A stretch of 64,000 bases of DNA from Actinoplanes oryzae (GTDB lineage: Bacteria; Actinomycetota; Actinomycetes; Mycobacteriales; Micromonosporaceae): positions 29,347-93,346 of the forward strand of contig NZ_JAUQWH010000013.1 of NCBI RefSeq assembly GCF_030757795.1, written 5' to 3'. Below, in pieces: positions 1 to 7,079 of this stretch; position 1 is the first letter of the stretch, and each line of letters starts with the position of its first letter. Both the position numbers and the translations under genes were made by a program. Below the pieces are notes generated by a model that did not search any database, was not told the origin of the DNA, and saw only the letters and a program-made list of their open reading frames with translations.

Positions 1-1
1 G

Positions 2-82
2 AGCCGGGCCGCCGCCGAGTTCGGCACGACCGGCGCCGACGACATCGCCGTGCTCGCCCTGCAGGCCGAGGACCCGTCGTGA
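2..82 (+). CDS. C-terminal end of a PP2C/SpoIIE-type phosphatase (partial)
   Basis: Only the last 26 codons and a TGA stop are inside the window. The tail reads ...GTTGADDIAVLALQAED.., and the GADDIAVL stretch matches the last metal-binding Asp and the closing beta strand of PPM/SpoIIE (RsbU-like) serine phosphatases. Such phosphatases usually act on anti-anti-sigma factors or other phosphoproteins. Its stop overlaps a GTG in the first copy of a 34-base repeat, and a receiver gene and a phytochrome kinase follow, so it may be the output of a light or stress signalling group. Family assignment rests on a short tail only. Confidence 0.55.
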   Translation, partial: SRAAAEFGTTGADDIAVLALQAEDPS

Positions 83-146
83 GTGACTGGCGCCGCAGGT
101 TGAGGAGCTTTGGTGAGTGAGTGGCGCTGCACGTTGAGGAGCTTGG
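79..146 (+). repeat. Two 34-base tandem copies of a ribosome-binding/start region
   Basis: Positions 79-112 and 113-146 are two copies of a 34-base unit with four mismatches, and the first ten bases of a third copy (147-156) form the real start of the receiver gene. Each unit begins GTGAGTGA and ends with GTTGAGGAGCTT, so each has a start codon and the ribosome-binding site for the next start. Because 34 is not a multiple of three, each copy encodes a 13-codon ORF (MSDWRRR.., MSEWRCT..) that stops inside the next GTGAGTGA. It looks like slippage that duplicated a translation-initiation region. Confidence 0.85.
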
Positions 147-590
147 GTGAGTGACTATCTCGTTCTCGTCGTCGAGGATTCCGACGAGGACGTCGAGGCC
201 ATCGGGCGGGCGATCGGGCGCTCGCATCCCGGCGTGCGGGTGGAGTTCCTGCGCGCCGGCACCGAGGTCCTGCCGCGGCTGACCGCCCCGGGCGCCGAAC
301 TGCCCCGGCTGATGCTGCTCGACCTCAACATGCCCGGCGAGGGCGGGCTCGAGGTGATCCGCCGGGTCCGCGCGGAGCCCGCCCTGGCCGGCATCAGGCT
401 CGTGGTCTTCACCTCCTCGGAGGATCAGGCCGAGGCGGACGCCTGCTTCGCGGCCGGGGCGGACAGCTACATCTACAAGCCGATCAACTTCGCGCTGTTC
501 CGCACGGTGCTGCGCCAGACCCTCGACTACTGGGGGAACGTCGCCCCCACCGTGGTGCCGCCGCCCGGGGACTCCGCCACCCGCACCTGA
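147..590 (+). CDS. CheY-like single-domain response regulator (Rcp1 type)
   Basis: The 147-residue protein is a lone receiver domain. It has the acidic pocket (VVEDSDED, residues 8-15), the phosphorylation site Asp59 in LLDLNMPG, the Thr/Ser switch in VVFTSSED and the conserved Lys in YIYKPINF. Long-loop receivers of this kind are typical partners of phytochrome kinases, and a bacteriophytochrome gene lies directly opposite. The GTG at 147 is preceded by TTGAGGAG at a good distance. The last 64 bases overlap the 3' end of the convergent phytochrome gene. There is no output domain, so it would act through protein contact. Confidence 0.85.
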   Translation: MSDYLVLVVEDSDEDVEAIGRAIGRSHPGVRVEFLRAGTEVLPRLTAPGAELPRLMLLDLNMPGEGGLEVIRRVRAEPALAGIRLVVFTSSEDQAEADACFAAGADSYIYKPINFALFRTVLRQTLDYWGNVAPTVVPPPGDSATRT

Positions 591-2656
591 CCGCCGTGCC
601 GCTCGACGATGCGGCGCACGATCGCCAGCCCGGCGCCGGAGCCCTCGCCGCCCGAGTGCAGCCGCCGGAAGAGCTGGAACGCCTGCTCGCGCAGGTGCGG
701 CGGGATGCCGATGCCGTTGTCGCGGACGACGAGCTCGTCGCCCTCCAGCGTCACGGCCACCGTGCGCGGACCGTCCGGCCGGGCGTACTTCGCGGCGTTG
801 ACCAGCAGGTTCACCAGCACCTCGTCGAGCAGCACCGGGTCGGCGTGCACCCGGTCGCCCGCGGGCGGCAGCTCCACCGCGACCCCGGCCTCCTCCAGCC
901 GCGGACCCGCCACGTCCAGGGCCCGCACCACCGCCGCCCGCAGCCCGAGGCGCTCGCGGCGCAGATCCGCCCGGCCCAGCCGCGAGTAGTGCAGCAGCGA
1001 GTTGAGCAGCTCGTCCATCCGGGTCGCCAGCCGCTGGATGGCCGCCAGCCGCCGGGTGGTGTCGGCGTCCATCGTGGCGCCCGCGTCCTCGACGATGAAG
1101 GCCGCCTGGTTCGCGATGCCCCGCAACGGCTCCTTGAGGTCGTGCGCGGCGGCGTGCGCGAACGAGTCCAGGTCCACGTTGCTGCGGTTCAGCTCGGTGT
1201 TGAGGGCGGTCAGGTCGCGGGCGTGGGTCACCGCGATCTCCACGATCGAGCGCCCCAGCTCGACGGCCATGGCCAGGTCGGTCGGCGACCACGGGCGGCT
1301 GCGGCCCCGCACCGCGGCCCGGAAGACCGCGGTGGAGCCGCGCGGGGTCAGGCGCTCGCCGTACGTACCCAGGAGGACGGGGTTGTCGGGGTCGGCCGCC
1401 CACCGGCGCTCGACCGCGCGCTCGCCGCGCAGCCAGACGATGCAGTCGCCGGCGCCGCTCACCGGCAGCACGAGGGCGCCGGCGACACCCGGGACCGTCA
1501 CGTCCAGGTCCTCGGCGAGCCGGTCGCTGTGCCAGACCTGGCCGGCCTCCAGCGGGGGCAGGGCGTCGAGCAGGCCGGTCGCGCTCTCCGGGCCCACCAG
1601 CTTGCCCTGCATCCGTACGGCCACCGCGTCGCACTCCACGACCCGCTCCAGCCCCTGGGGCACGGTCGCCCACGATCCGTGCAGGTCGGCCGTCAGCCGC
1701 CCGAGCAGCCGGGCGATCTCCGTCCGCGCCCGCTCCCGGGCGGCCGTCTCGTCGCGGTCCCGCAACGCCGCCAGCTGCAGCGACAGCGCGACCCCGAAGA
1801 ACTCGCACGCCGACCGCACCTGCGGGCCGAGGATCTTCGGCGCCCGGCCGTGGCAGGCGATGAGCCCCCAGAGCCGGCCGCCGGACAGCAGCGACACCGA
1901 CATGGACGACACGACGCCGATGTTGCGCAGATACTCCAGGTGGAAGGGCGACACCGTGCGCAGCACCGACAGCGACAGATCCAGCTGCCCGGTGCCGGTC
2001 AGCCGGGCCGTGTCGTCGTCGACGTCGGTGATCACGCGGATCCAGTTGCGCTCGTAGAGGCGGCGCGCCTGCGGCGGGATGTCCGTCGCCGGGAACCACA
2101 ACCCGAGCCACGGCTCCCACCCCTCGGCCACCTCCTCGGCGATGACCTCCCCGGGCCCGTCGGCCGACTCGAACCGGTACGCCACCACGCGCTCGTAGCC
2201 GGTGATGGCCCGGACCTCGCGCACGGCCGCCTGGCAGGCCTCCACGACGGTGCCCGCCCGCTGCAACCGCACGAGCGCCTGCTGCACCGCGCGGAACTCC
2301 GCCGGTTGCTCGGACACCGGCTCGAACTCCAGCACCGTGTGCTCGCCGGACGTGTGCACGGTGACGTCGAACGCCTCCAAGGCCAGCGTGTCGGCCCCGT
2401 CGTCGAGCGCCTTCCGGTGCTCGGCGCTCAGCAGCCGCTCGACGGGCGCCCCGAGCAGATCCGCCTCCCCGAGCACGCGCGCCGCGTTGTCGCTCACGAC
2501 CGTGATCCGGTCGCCGCGGAAGGCGACCAGCGCCCCGTACGACTGGATGCCCCCGAGCAGATGGATCGGCTCCCGCACGCACTCCGCCAGGTCGAAGGTC
2601 GTGCCGGTCTCCCGCTCGGCGGCCGCGGCGCGCCCGGTCAGCCACTCGTCAGTCAC
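527..2656 (-). CDS. bphP: Bacteriophytochrome histidine kinase (PAS-GAF-PHY-HisKA-HATPase)
   Basis: A 709-residue red/far-red light sensor kinase. The N-terminal PAS part has Cys26 in AECVREPIHLLGGIQ, the position that binds biliverdin in bacterial phytochromes. The GAF domain shows FPATDIPPQARRLYERN and RTVSPFHLEYLRNIGV, including the conserved chromophore-pocket Asp and His. The PHY tongue shows PRGST in place of the usual PRxSF. The kinase half has phospho-acceptor His505 (HAAAHDLKEPLRG), an N box (NLLVNAAKYA) and G boxes (DNGIGI, GSGAGLAI). The PAS loop reads LLGGIQSYG where relatives usually have IPGSIQPHG. No heme oxygenase gene is in view. The start is GTG. Confidence 0.93.
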   Translation of the reverse strand: MTDEWLTGRAAAAERETGTTFDLAECVREPIHLLGGIQSYGALVAFRGDRITVVSDNAARVLGEADLLGAPVERLLSAEHRKALDDGADTLALEAFDVTVHTSGEHTVLEFEPVSEQPAEFRAVQQALVRLQRAGTVVEACQAAVREVRAITGYERVVAYRFESADGPGEVIAEEVAEGWEPWLGLWFPATDIPPQARRLYERNWIRVITDVDDDTARLTGTGQLDLSLSVLRTVSPFHLEYLRNIGVVSSMSVSLLSGGRLWGLIACHGRAPKILGPQVRSACEFFGVALSLQLAALRDRDETAARERARTEIARLLGRLTADLHGSWATVPQGLERVVECDAVAVRMQGKLVGPESATGLLDALPPLEAGQVWHSDRLAEDLDVTVPGVAGALVLPVSGAGDCIVWLRGERAVERRWAADPDNPVLLGTYGERLTPRGSTAVFRAAVRGRSRPWSPTDLAMAVELGRSIVEIAVTHARDLTALNTELNRSNVDLDSFAHAAAHDLKEPLRGIANQAAFIVEDAGATMDADTTRRLAAIQRLATRMDELLNSLLHYSRLGRADLRRERLGLRAAVVRALDVAGPRLEEAGVAVELPPAGDRVHADPVLLDEVLVNLLVNAAKYARPDGPRTVAVTLEGDELVVRDNGIGIPPHLREQAFQLFRRLHSGGEGSGAGLAIVRRIVERHGGQVRVAESPGGGTTVGATFPQ

Positions 2657-2937
2657 CCGGTGACCTTAACCGCCCCGGGCGCGCGCTTCCGGACCGTGCC
2701 GATTTGTCGCCGTCCGCGGTCCCGGCGGCGGCGGTCCCCGGCGGCGGTCCCGCGGTCCCGGCGGCGGAGCATGGCGGGTGCCGCGCGATGCCCGGCCCGC
2801 CGCACACCGACACGGGGCGCTGCCGGCGGTCCGGGCCGCGCGCGGCGAAATGGCAGCGACGCGGCCCGCAGCGACGCCGCCCGCAGCGGCTGGCGTCGTG
2901 AGGCGGCCGGCGGCGGGGCGGGGAAGCGGGCGGTCGG
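2657..2937. other. Intergenic stretch, no gene seen
   Basis: About 280 bases between the 5' end of the phytochrome gene and the 3' end of a VOC gene. It is made of GC-only triplet-like repeats (GGCGGCGG.., GCAGCGACGC..). The frames through it have no ribosome-binding site or recognisable protein. It should hold the phytochrome promoter, but I cannot point to convincing -35/-10 boxes. Confidence 0.5.
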
Positions 2938-3318
2938 TCAGGGCCAGGTGCGGGCCTCGGCGTCGAAGAGGGCGGGGTCGCTGTGGACGGGGATGACGCA
3001 GAGGAGGTGGCCGCCCGGGGCGCGGAGGATGTGGCAGTCCAGCCAGCGGTTGATCTCGACGGCGCCGAGGGCGGTCAGGCGGGCGGTCTCGGCGTCGATG
3101 TCGTCGGTCTCGATGTCGACGTGGTAGCGCGGCTCGTCGCCCGGGCCGATCTGCTGGACGCCGACGGCGAGGCCGGGGAATGCGCCCGCCAGCATGCGGA
3201 ACTGCGGCTCGTGCGGGTCCGGGGCGGCCGGTGTGCCGAAGACGCCGGACCAGAAGGCGCCGGCCGCGTCCGCGTCCGGGGTGTCGAGGAACAGGCCATA
3301 GAGGCGGCTGCGATGCAT
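2938..3318 (-). CDS. VOC (glyoxalase/dioxygenase fold) family protein
   Basis: A 126-residue single-module vicinal-oxygen-chelate protein. It starts YGLFLDTPDADAAGAFWSGVFG, the usual first beta strand and helix of the fold, continues with a central YHVDIETDDIDAETARL strand and ends with LRAPGGHLLCVIPV, where relatives carry the final metal-binding Glu. Here that position seems altered, so metal use is uncertain. Such short proteins in actinobacteria are often annotated as glyoxalase-like and their substrates are unknown. It is divergent from the inositol-phosphatase gene with a gap of 22 bases. Confidence 0.8.
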   Translation of the reverse strand: MHRSRLYGLFLDTPDADAAGAFWSGVFGTPAAPDPHEPQFRMLAGAFPGLAVGVQQIGPGDEPRYHVDIETDDIDAETARLTALGAVEINRWLDCHILRAPGGHLLCVIPVHSDPALFDAEARTWP

Positions 3319-3340
3319 CCGCCGAGACTAATCTGGGACC

Positions 3341-4120
3341 GTGCTGACGGATCTTGATGTGGCGAGGCGGGCGGCGGAGGCGGGGGCGGCGGTCGCGTTG
3401 CGGCACTATGCGGCGCTCGCCGATCTGCCGCGGGAGGTCAAGGCGGACGGCAGTGTCGTCACCGTGGCGGACCGTGAGACCGAGGCGGCGATCCGGGCGG
3501 TGCTGCGCGCGGAGCGGCCGGGGGATGCGGTTCTGGGCGAGGAGGGCGGTGCGACCGGCGACGGCGACCGGCGGTGGATCGTGGATCCGATCGACGGGAC
3601 GGCGAGCTTCGTGGCCGGGGACGATCGGTGGCTGATTCTGATCGCGCTGGAGGAGGCCGGGGAGATCACCGCCGGCGTGGCCGCGATCCCGGCGATGGGC
3701 CAGGTGTGGTGGGCGACGCGCGGCGGGGGAGCGTTCACTTCCGACGGTACGGGTGAGCGCCCGGTCCACGCCGGCACCGACCGGCCGGACGTCCTCGACG
3801 GCAGCACGGTGGGCGTGATCCCGGCGCCGCCCAACTATCTGGAGTCCGACCGCCTGATCGCCGCGCCGCTGGTCGCCCGGGCGCTCGAGACCCAGTGGGA
3901 GCTGCACGCGGCGCTGCTGGTGGCGGACGGCAAGATGGATCTGGCGCTGCAGACGCGCGGGCAGGTGTGGGACTTCGCCCCGACGTCGCTGATCGTCACC
4001 GAGGCGGGCGGCGTGCACGGCGGCAGCGACGGCATCCGGGGTCCGCGGGCCGGGGCGACGCTCTTCGCCCGTACCCCTGGGCTCTGGAAGGCCGCCGCCG
4101 CCGGGCTGTGGGATGCCTAG
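3341..4120 (+). CDS. Inositol monophosphatase family phosphatase (HisN/IMPase-like)
   Basis: A 259-residue Mg-dependent sugar or histidinol phosphate phosphatase. All IMPase signatures are present: GEEGG (first metal Glu), WIVDPIDGTASF (metal Asp residues and the Thr) and WDFAPTSLIVTEAGG (final metal Asp). Actinobacterial proteins of this length act on inositol phosphate or histidinol phosphate, and the sequence alone does not decide between them. The GTG start at 3341 lies 22 bases from the divergent VOC gene. Its TAG stop lies in a CTAG palindrome shared with the stop of the facing DUF1707 gene. Confidence 0.88.
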   Translation: MLTDLDVARRAAEAGAAVALRHYAALADLPREVKADGSVVTVADRETEAAIRAVLRAERPGDAVLGEEGGATGDGDRRWIVDPIDGTASFVAGDDRWLILIALEEAGEITAGVAAIPAMGQVWWATRGGGAFTSDGTGERPVHAGTDRPDVLDGSTVGVIPAPPNYLESDRLIAAPLVARALETQWELHAALLVADGKMDLALQTRGQVWDFAPTSLIVTEAGGVHGGSDGIRGPRAGATLFARTPGLWKAAAAGLWDA

Positions 4121-4563
4121 GGAGCCTGGTGCAGGGTGGCCGCCAGGGCGATGCCGGCGGCGACCGAGAGGGCGACGCCGATGATGCCCAGCGCGCGGCC
4201 GATCAGCGCCGGGCCGACGCCGTGGGCGCCGCGGCCGCGGAAGCTGAGCACGACGGCCACCACGCCGAGCACGCCGCCGAGCAGGCAGACCGACGACGGC
4301 ACCGACAGGATGCCCAGCGCCAGGGCGGCGCGGCCGGCGTTGCGGCTGGGCGGTGTGGGCGGCGCGGCGTTGCGCGGGTCCCACTGCAGGCGCGGCGGGA
4401 GGTCCTGGACCTGTTCGAGCAGATCCGACGCGTACGTGGCCGTGCTGACCGCCACGATCCGGCTGTCGTACTCCGGCTCGGGCAGCTGCCCCTCGGCGAG
4501 CGCCTGATTCAGCAGGTCGATCACCTGGGTGCGGTGGACCGTCCCGATCCGCTCGTCCTTCAT
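4117..4563 (-). CDS. DUF1707 and DUF4190 small membrane protein
   Basis: A 148-residue protein. The first 55 residues (MKDERIGTVHRTQVIDLLNQ.. to ..LLEQVQDLP) are the DUF1707/SHOCT-like motif, with the typical basic-acidic helix and E-YDSRI-VSTA pattern. After a Pro-rich linker come two hydrophobic segments (ALGILSVPSSVCLLGGVLGVVAVVLS and IGRALGIIGVALSVAAGIALAA) matching DUF4190. The function is unknown, and such proteins sit in the membrane with the N-terminal motif in the cytoplasm. The ATG start fits the family N terminus, although no strong ribosome-binding site precedes it. Confidence 0.8.
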   Translation of the reverse strand: MKDERIGTVHRTQVIDLLNQALAEGQLPEPEYDSRIVAVSTATYASDLLEQVQDLPPRLQWDPRNAAPPTPPSRNAGRAALALGILSVPSSVCLLGGVLGVVAVVLSFRGRGAHGVGPALIGRALGIIGVALSVAAGIALAATLHQAP

Positions 4564-4707
4564 CGCGCGCACAGTAACCCGCCCCGGCCGTGCTGCGCAG
4601 GCGATCGGCAAGATCGGGACGGGCGCGGGGCGCGTAGGCTGGGCCGGTACCGTACCGGCGCGCGTTCGGAGGAGGTGGTCCCGGCGCAAGGGCTCCTCCG
4701 GACGCAG

Positions 4708-5385
4708 GTGACCACGGTGGCGACCCGCCTGGCCGGGTGGCTGGCGCGCAGGGCCGGGCTCGACGAGCGGCCCCGGGCGGTCGTGCTCGTCGGCCTGGAC
4801 ATCACCGGGTTCGGGCGGCGCGCCTTCGCGGACCAGCGGCGGCTGCGCCGGCGTCTCTACGCGGCGGTCGGGGCGCTGCGCTCCGGGCTGGGGCGGATCA
4901 TCCCGCACGACGTCCTCGACCGCGGCGACGGCGTGCTGCTCCTGCTGCCGGGCGGCACCGATCCGCTGCGGGTGGTCCGCACGGCACTGCCCGCGCTGGC
5001 CCGGCAGGTGGACGACGGCAACCGCGGCGCCGGTGACGCCACGATGCTGCTGCGGTGCGTCGTGCACACCGGGCACGCCCAGCGCGACCGCTGGGGCTGG
5101 GTCGGCGACGACGTCAACCTGGTGTTCCGCCTGCTCGACTCGCGCACCCTCAAGCTGCGCCGCCGCGAGCACCCGGCGGCCCTGACCGTGGCCCTGTCCG
5201 AGCCCTTCCACCGGCTGGCCTGCGAGCGGCTGGCCGGACCCGCGCCCGCCGACGCCGGCCAGGACCTGCAGAACCTCGTCAAGGAGCTCTGGCACGATAA
5301 GCTCACCCAGGACACGTTCCGGGTGAAGGAGTTCGAGGAAACCGCCTGGACCGCCGCCATCACCGGCGGCGATCACCACCAGTAG
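4708..5385 (+). CDS. Degenerate class III nucleotide cyclase homology domain protein
   Basis: A protein of about 225 residues with the outline of a class III cyclase catalytic domain: VVLVGLDITGFGRR (first beta strand with one metal Asp), DRGDGVLLLLPGG (the GDG hairpin), and WGWVGDDVNLVFRLLDS (the region that normally holds VNxAARL). The second-Asp and transition-state Asn/Arg positions look altered, so it may bind nucleotides without being a cyclase. The C terminus (ELWHDKLTQDTF.. ..WTAAITGGDHHQ) resembles no domain I know. The start is uncertain: GTG at 4675 follows GGAGGAG with no spacing, and GTG at 4708 is chosen because the conserved part begins after it. It overlaps the facing reductase gene by 13 bases. 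Confidence 0.65.
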   Translation: MTTVATRLAGWLARRAGLDERPRAVVLVGLDITGFGRRAFADQRRLRRRLYAAVGALRSGLGRIIPHDVLDRGDGVLLLLPGGTDPLRVVRTALPALARQVDDGNRGAGDATMLLRCVVHTGHAQRDRWGWVGDDVNLVFRLLDSRTLKLRRREHPAALTVALSEPFHRLACERLAGPAPADAGQDLQNLVKELWHDKLTQDTFRVKEFEETAWTAAITGGDHHQ

Positions 5386-6341
5386 TTGTCCTGCGGCTGG
5401 TAGGGGGCCTCCAGCTCGGCGATCTCGGCGGCGGTGAGCTTGAGCTCCAGGGCGGCGACGGCGTCCCGCAGGTGGTGCGGCTCGGTGGCGCCCACGATCG
5501 GGCAGGAGACGACCGGTTTGGCGAGCACCCAGGCCAGGGCGACCTGGGCCATGGCGACGCCGCGGCCCTCCGCGACCCGCTGGATCGCACCGACCACCTG
5601 CTCGTCGGCGGCGCGGTCGAACGCCCGGGCCACGGCGTCCGCCGACGAGCGGGCCGTCCGCTCGCCCCACGGCCGGGCCGCCCGCCCCTTGGCCAGCGGC
5701 GAGTACGGAGTCAGCCCGACCCCTTGGTCCAGGCACAGCGGGATCATGTCCCGCTCCTCCTCGCGCTTGAGCACGTTGTACTGGTCCTGCATCGCCGCGA
5801 ACGTCGTCCACCCGTGCAGCACCGCGGCGTGCTGGAGCTTCGCGAACTGCCACGCCCCCATCGAGGACGCGCCGAGATAGCGCACCTTGCCGGCGCGGAC
5901 CAGGTCGTCGAGGGCTTGCACGGTCTCCTCGACCGGCGTCTCGGGGTCGAAGCGGTGCAGGTAGTAGACGTCGATGTAGTCGGTGCCCAGCCGGCGCAGC
6001 GAGGCGTCGGCCTGCTCCAGGATGGCCTTGCGCGACAGGCCGCTGCCGCCCGGGCCGTCGTGCATCTTGCCGCTGACCTTGGTGGCCAGGACGATGTCCT
6101 CGCGCCGGGCGAACCGGGTGATCGCCCGCCCGACGAACTCCTCCGAGGTGCCGCCCTGGTAGACGTTCGCGGTGTCCCAGAAGGTCACGCCCAGCTCGAC
6201 GGCCTGCCGGAAGAAGGGCGCGGCGGCTTCCTCGCCGAGGGTCCAGCGATGCATGCCGGCCGCGGCCTCGCCGTAGCTCATGCAGCCGAGTCCGATGCGG
6301 CTCACCCGCAGTCCGGTCCGGCCCAGCCGGGTGTATTCCAT
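5373..6341 (-). CDS. Aldo/keto reductase
   Basis: A 322-residue NADPH-dependent aldo/keto reductase with the (beta/alpha)8 barrel. The start MEYTRLGRTGLRVSRIGLGCMSYG is typical of the YajO/Tas-like group. The catalytic tetrad is visible as Asp and Tyr in FWDTANVYQGG, Lys in VLATKVSG and His in YYLHRFDPETP. The NADP-binding end shows VSCPIVGATEPHHL. It begins 3 bases after the FHA gene of the PknG operon, so it may be co-transcribed, although no functional link is known. The substrate cannot be told. Confidence 0.9.
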   Translation of the reverse strand: MEYTRLGRTGLRVSRIGLGCMSYGEAAAGMHRWTLGEEAAAPFFRQAVELGVTFWDTANVYQGGTSEEFVGRAITRFARREDIVLATKVSGKMHDGPGGSGLSRKAILEQADASLRRLGTDYIDVYYLHRFDPETPVEETVQALDDLVRAGKVRYLGASSMGAWQFAKLQHAAVLHGWTTFAAMQDQYNVLKREEERDMIPLCLDQGVGLTPYSPLAKGRAARPWGERTARSSADAVARAFDRAADEQVVGAIQRVAEGRGVAMAQVALAWVLAKPVVSCPIVGATEPHHLRDAVAALELKLTAAEIAELEAPYQPQDNYWW

Positions 6342-6344
6342 GCG

Positions 6345-7079
6345 CTACTCCGGGGCGTGCAGGGTGATCGTGGTCCAGGCGCCGACGTGGACGCGGTCGC
6401 CGTCGGCGAGGGGCCGGCTGTGGCCCTCGGGCAGCGGCGTCTGCTCGTCGTTGAGGTAGGTGCCGTTCGTCGAGCCCAGGTCCGCGACCAGCCACACGCC
6501 GCTCACGCTCTGGGTGAGCAGCGCCTGGTGGTGGGAGACGCCGGGGTCGTCCTCGCTGAGGTCGATGTCGGGCGTGGTGCCCTTGGCCACGCTGCGGCGG
6601 CCGATGCGCAGCTGGGGCGGTGTGAGCGTGACCTCGCGGGTCGACGTCTTGTCGGGGAAGTCGACGCCCTCGATGCCGTTCGCCTCGAAGTAGTCGCGGT
6701 CCGCCGCCACGGTGGCAGTCCACTCGGCGGCGCGGGCGGGGAAGGCGGCGGTGGCGGGAGCGGCGGTGGCGCCGGGGGAGGGGGAGGCGGCGGGACCGGG
6801 AGAGGGGGCATCGGTCTGCGGGGCCTGGGCGGGAGCGGCCGGCGACAGGACGGGCACCTTGCCGGTCTGGTGGTCGTACCCGCAGTCCTCGCAGAAGCGG
6901 CCCGCGCTGAGCCGCGGCATGCCGCAGTTCGGGCACGGCTCGCCGCCCGCCGCCGGGGCGGCCGCGGCGGCGTCGGGAGCGGCGGCCGGAACGGGCGCGG
7001 GGGCACCGATCTTCGCGCCGCAGACGTCGCAGAAGTCGTCCGTGCCCGACTCGTGGCCCTTGGGGCAGATCGCGGTCAC
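6345..7079 (-). CDS. Zinc-ribbon FHA-domain protein (phosphothreonine reader)
   Basis: A 244-residue protein with two N-terminal Cys clusters (ICPKGHESG..DFCDVCG and PCPNCGMP..FCEDCGYD), a long Ala/Pro linker, and a C-terminal FHA domain from about residue 150. That domain has the hallmark residues: Gly-Arg in LRIGRRS, Ser-His in PGVSHHQ and Asn in GSTNGTYLN. FHA domains bind phosphothreonine peptides. The gene ends a pknG operon; in mycobacteria and corynebacteria PknG acts on the FHA protein GarA/OdhI, but the ETTS phosphorylation motif of GarA is not evident here. The GTG start overlaps the upstream VWA stop (GTGA). Confidence 0.88.
   Translation of the reverse strand: MTAICPKGHESGTDDFCDVCGAKIGAPAPVPAAAPDAAAAAPAAGGEPCPNCGMPRLSAGRFCEDCGYDHQTGKVPVLSPAAPAQAPQTDAPSPGPAASPSPGATAAPATAAFPARAAEWTATVAADRDYFEANGIEGVDFPDKTSTREVTLTPPQLRIGRRSVAKGTTPDIDLSEDDPGVSHHQALLTQSVSGVWLVADLGSTNGTYLNDEQTPLPEGHSRPLADGDRVHVGAWTTITLHAPE

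Noticed and set aside
596..3127. 843-residue forward frame opposite the phytochrome gene
   Set aside because: It runs antisense through a gene with clear domains, and its translation is a His/Arg/Gly/Pro-rich string typical of shadow frames in high-GC DNA.
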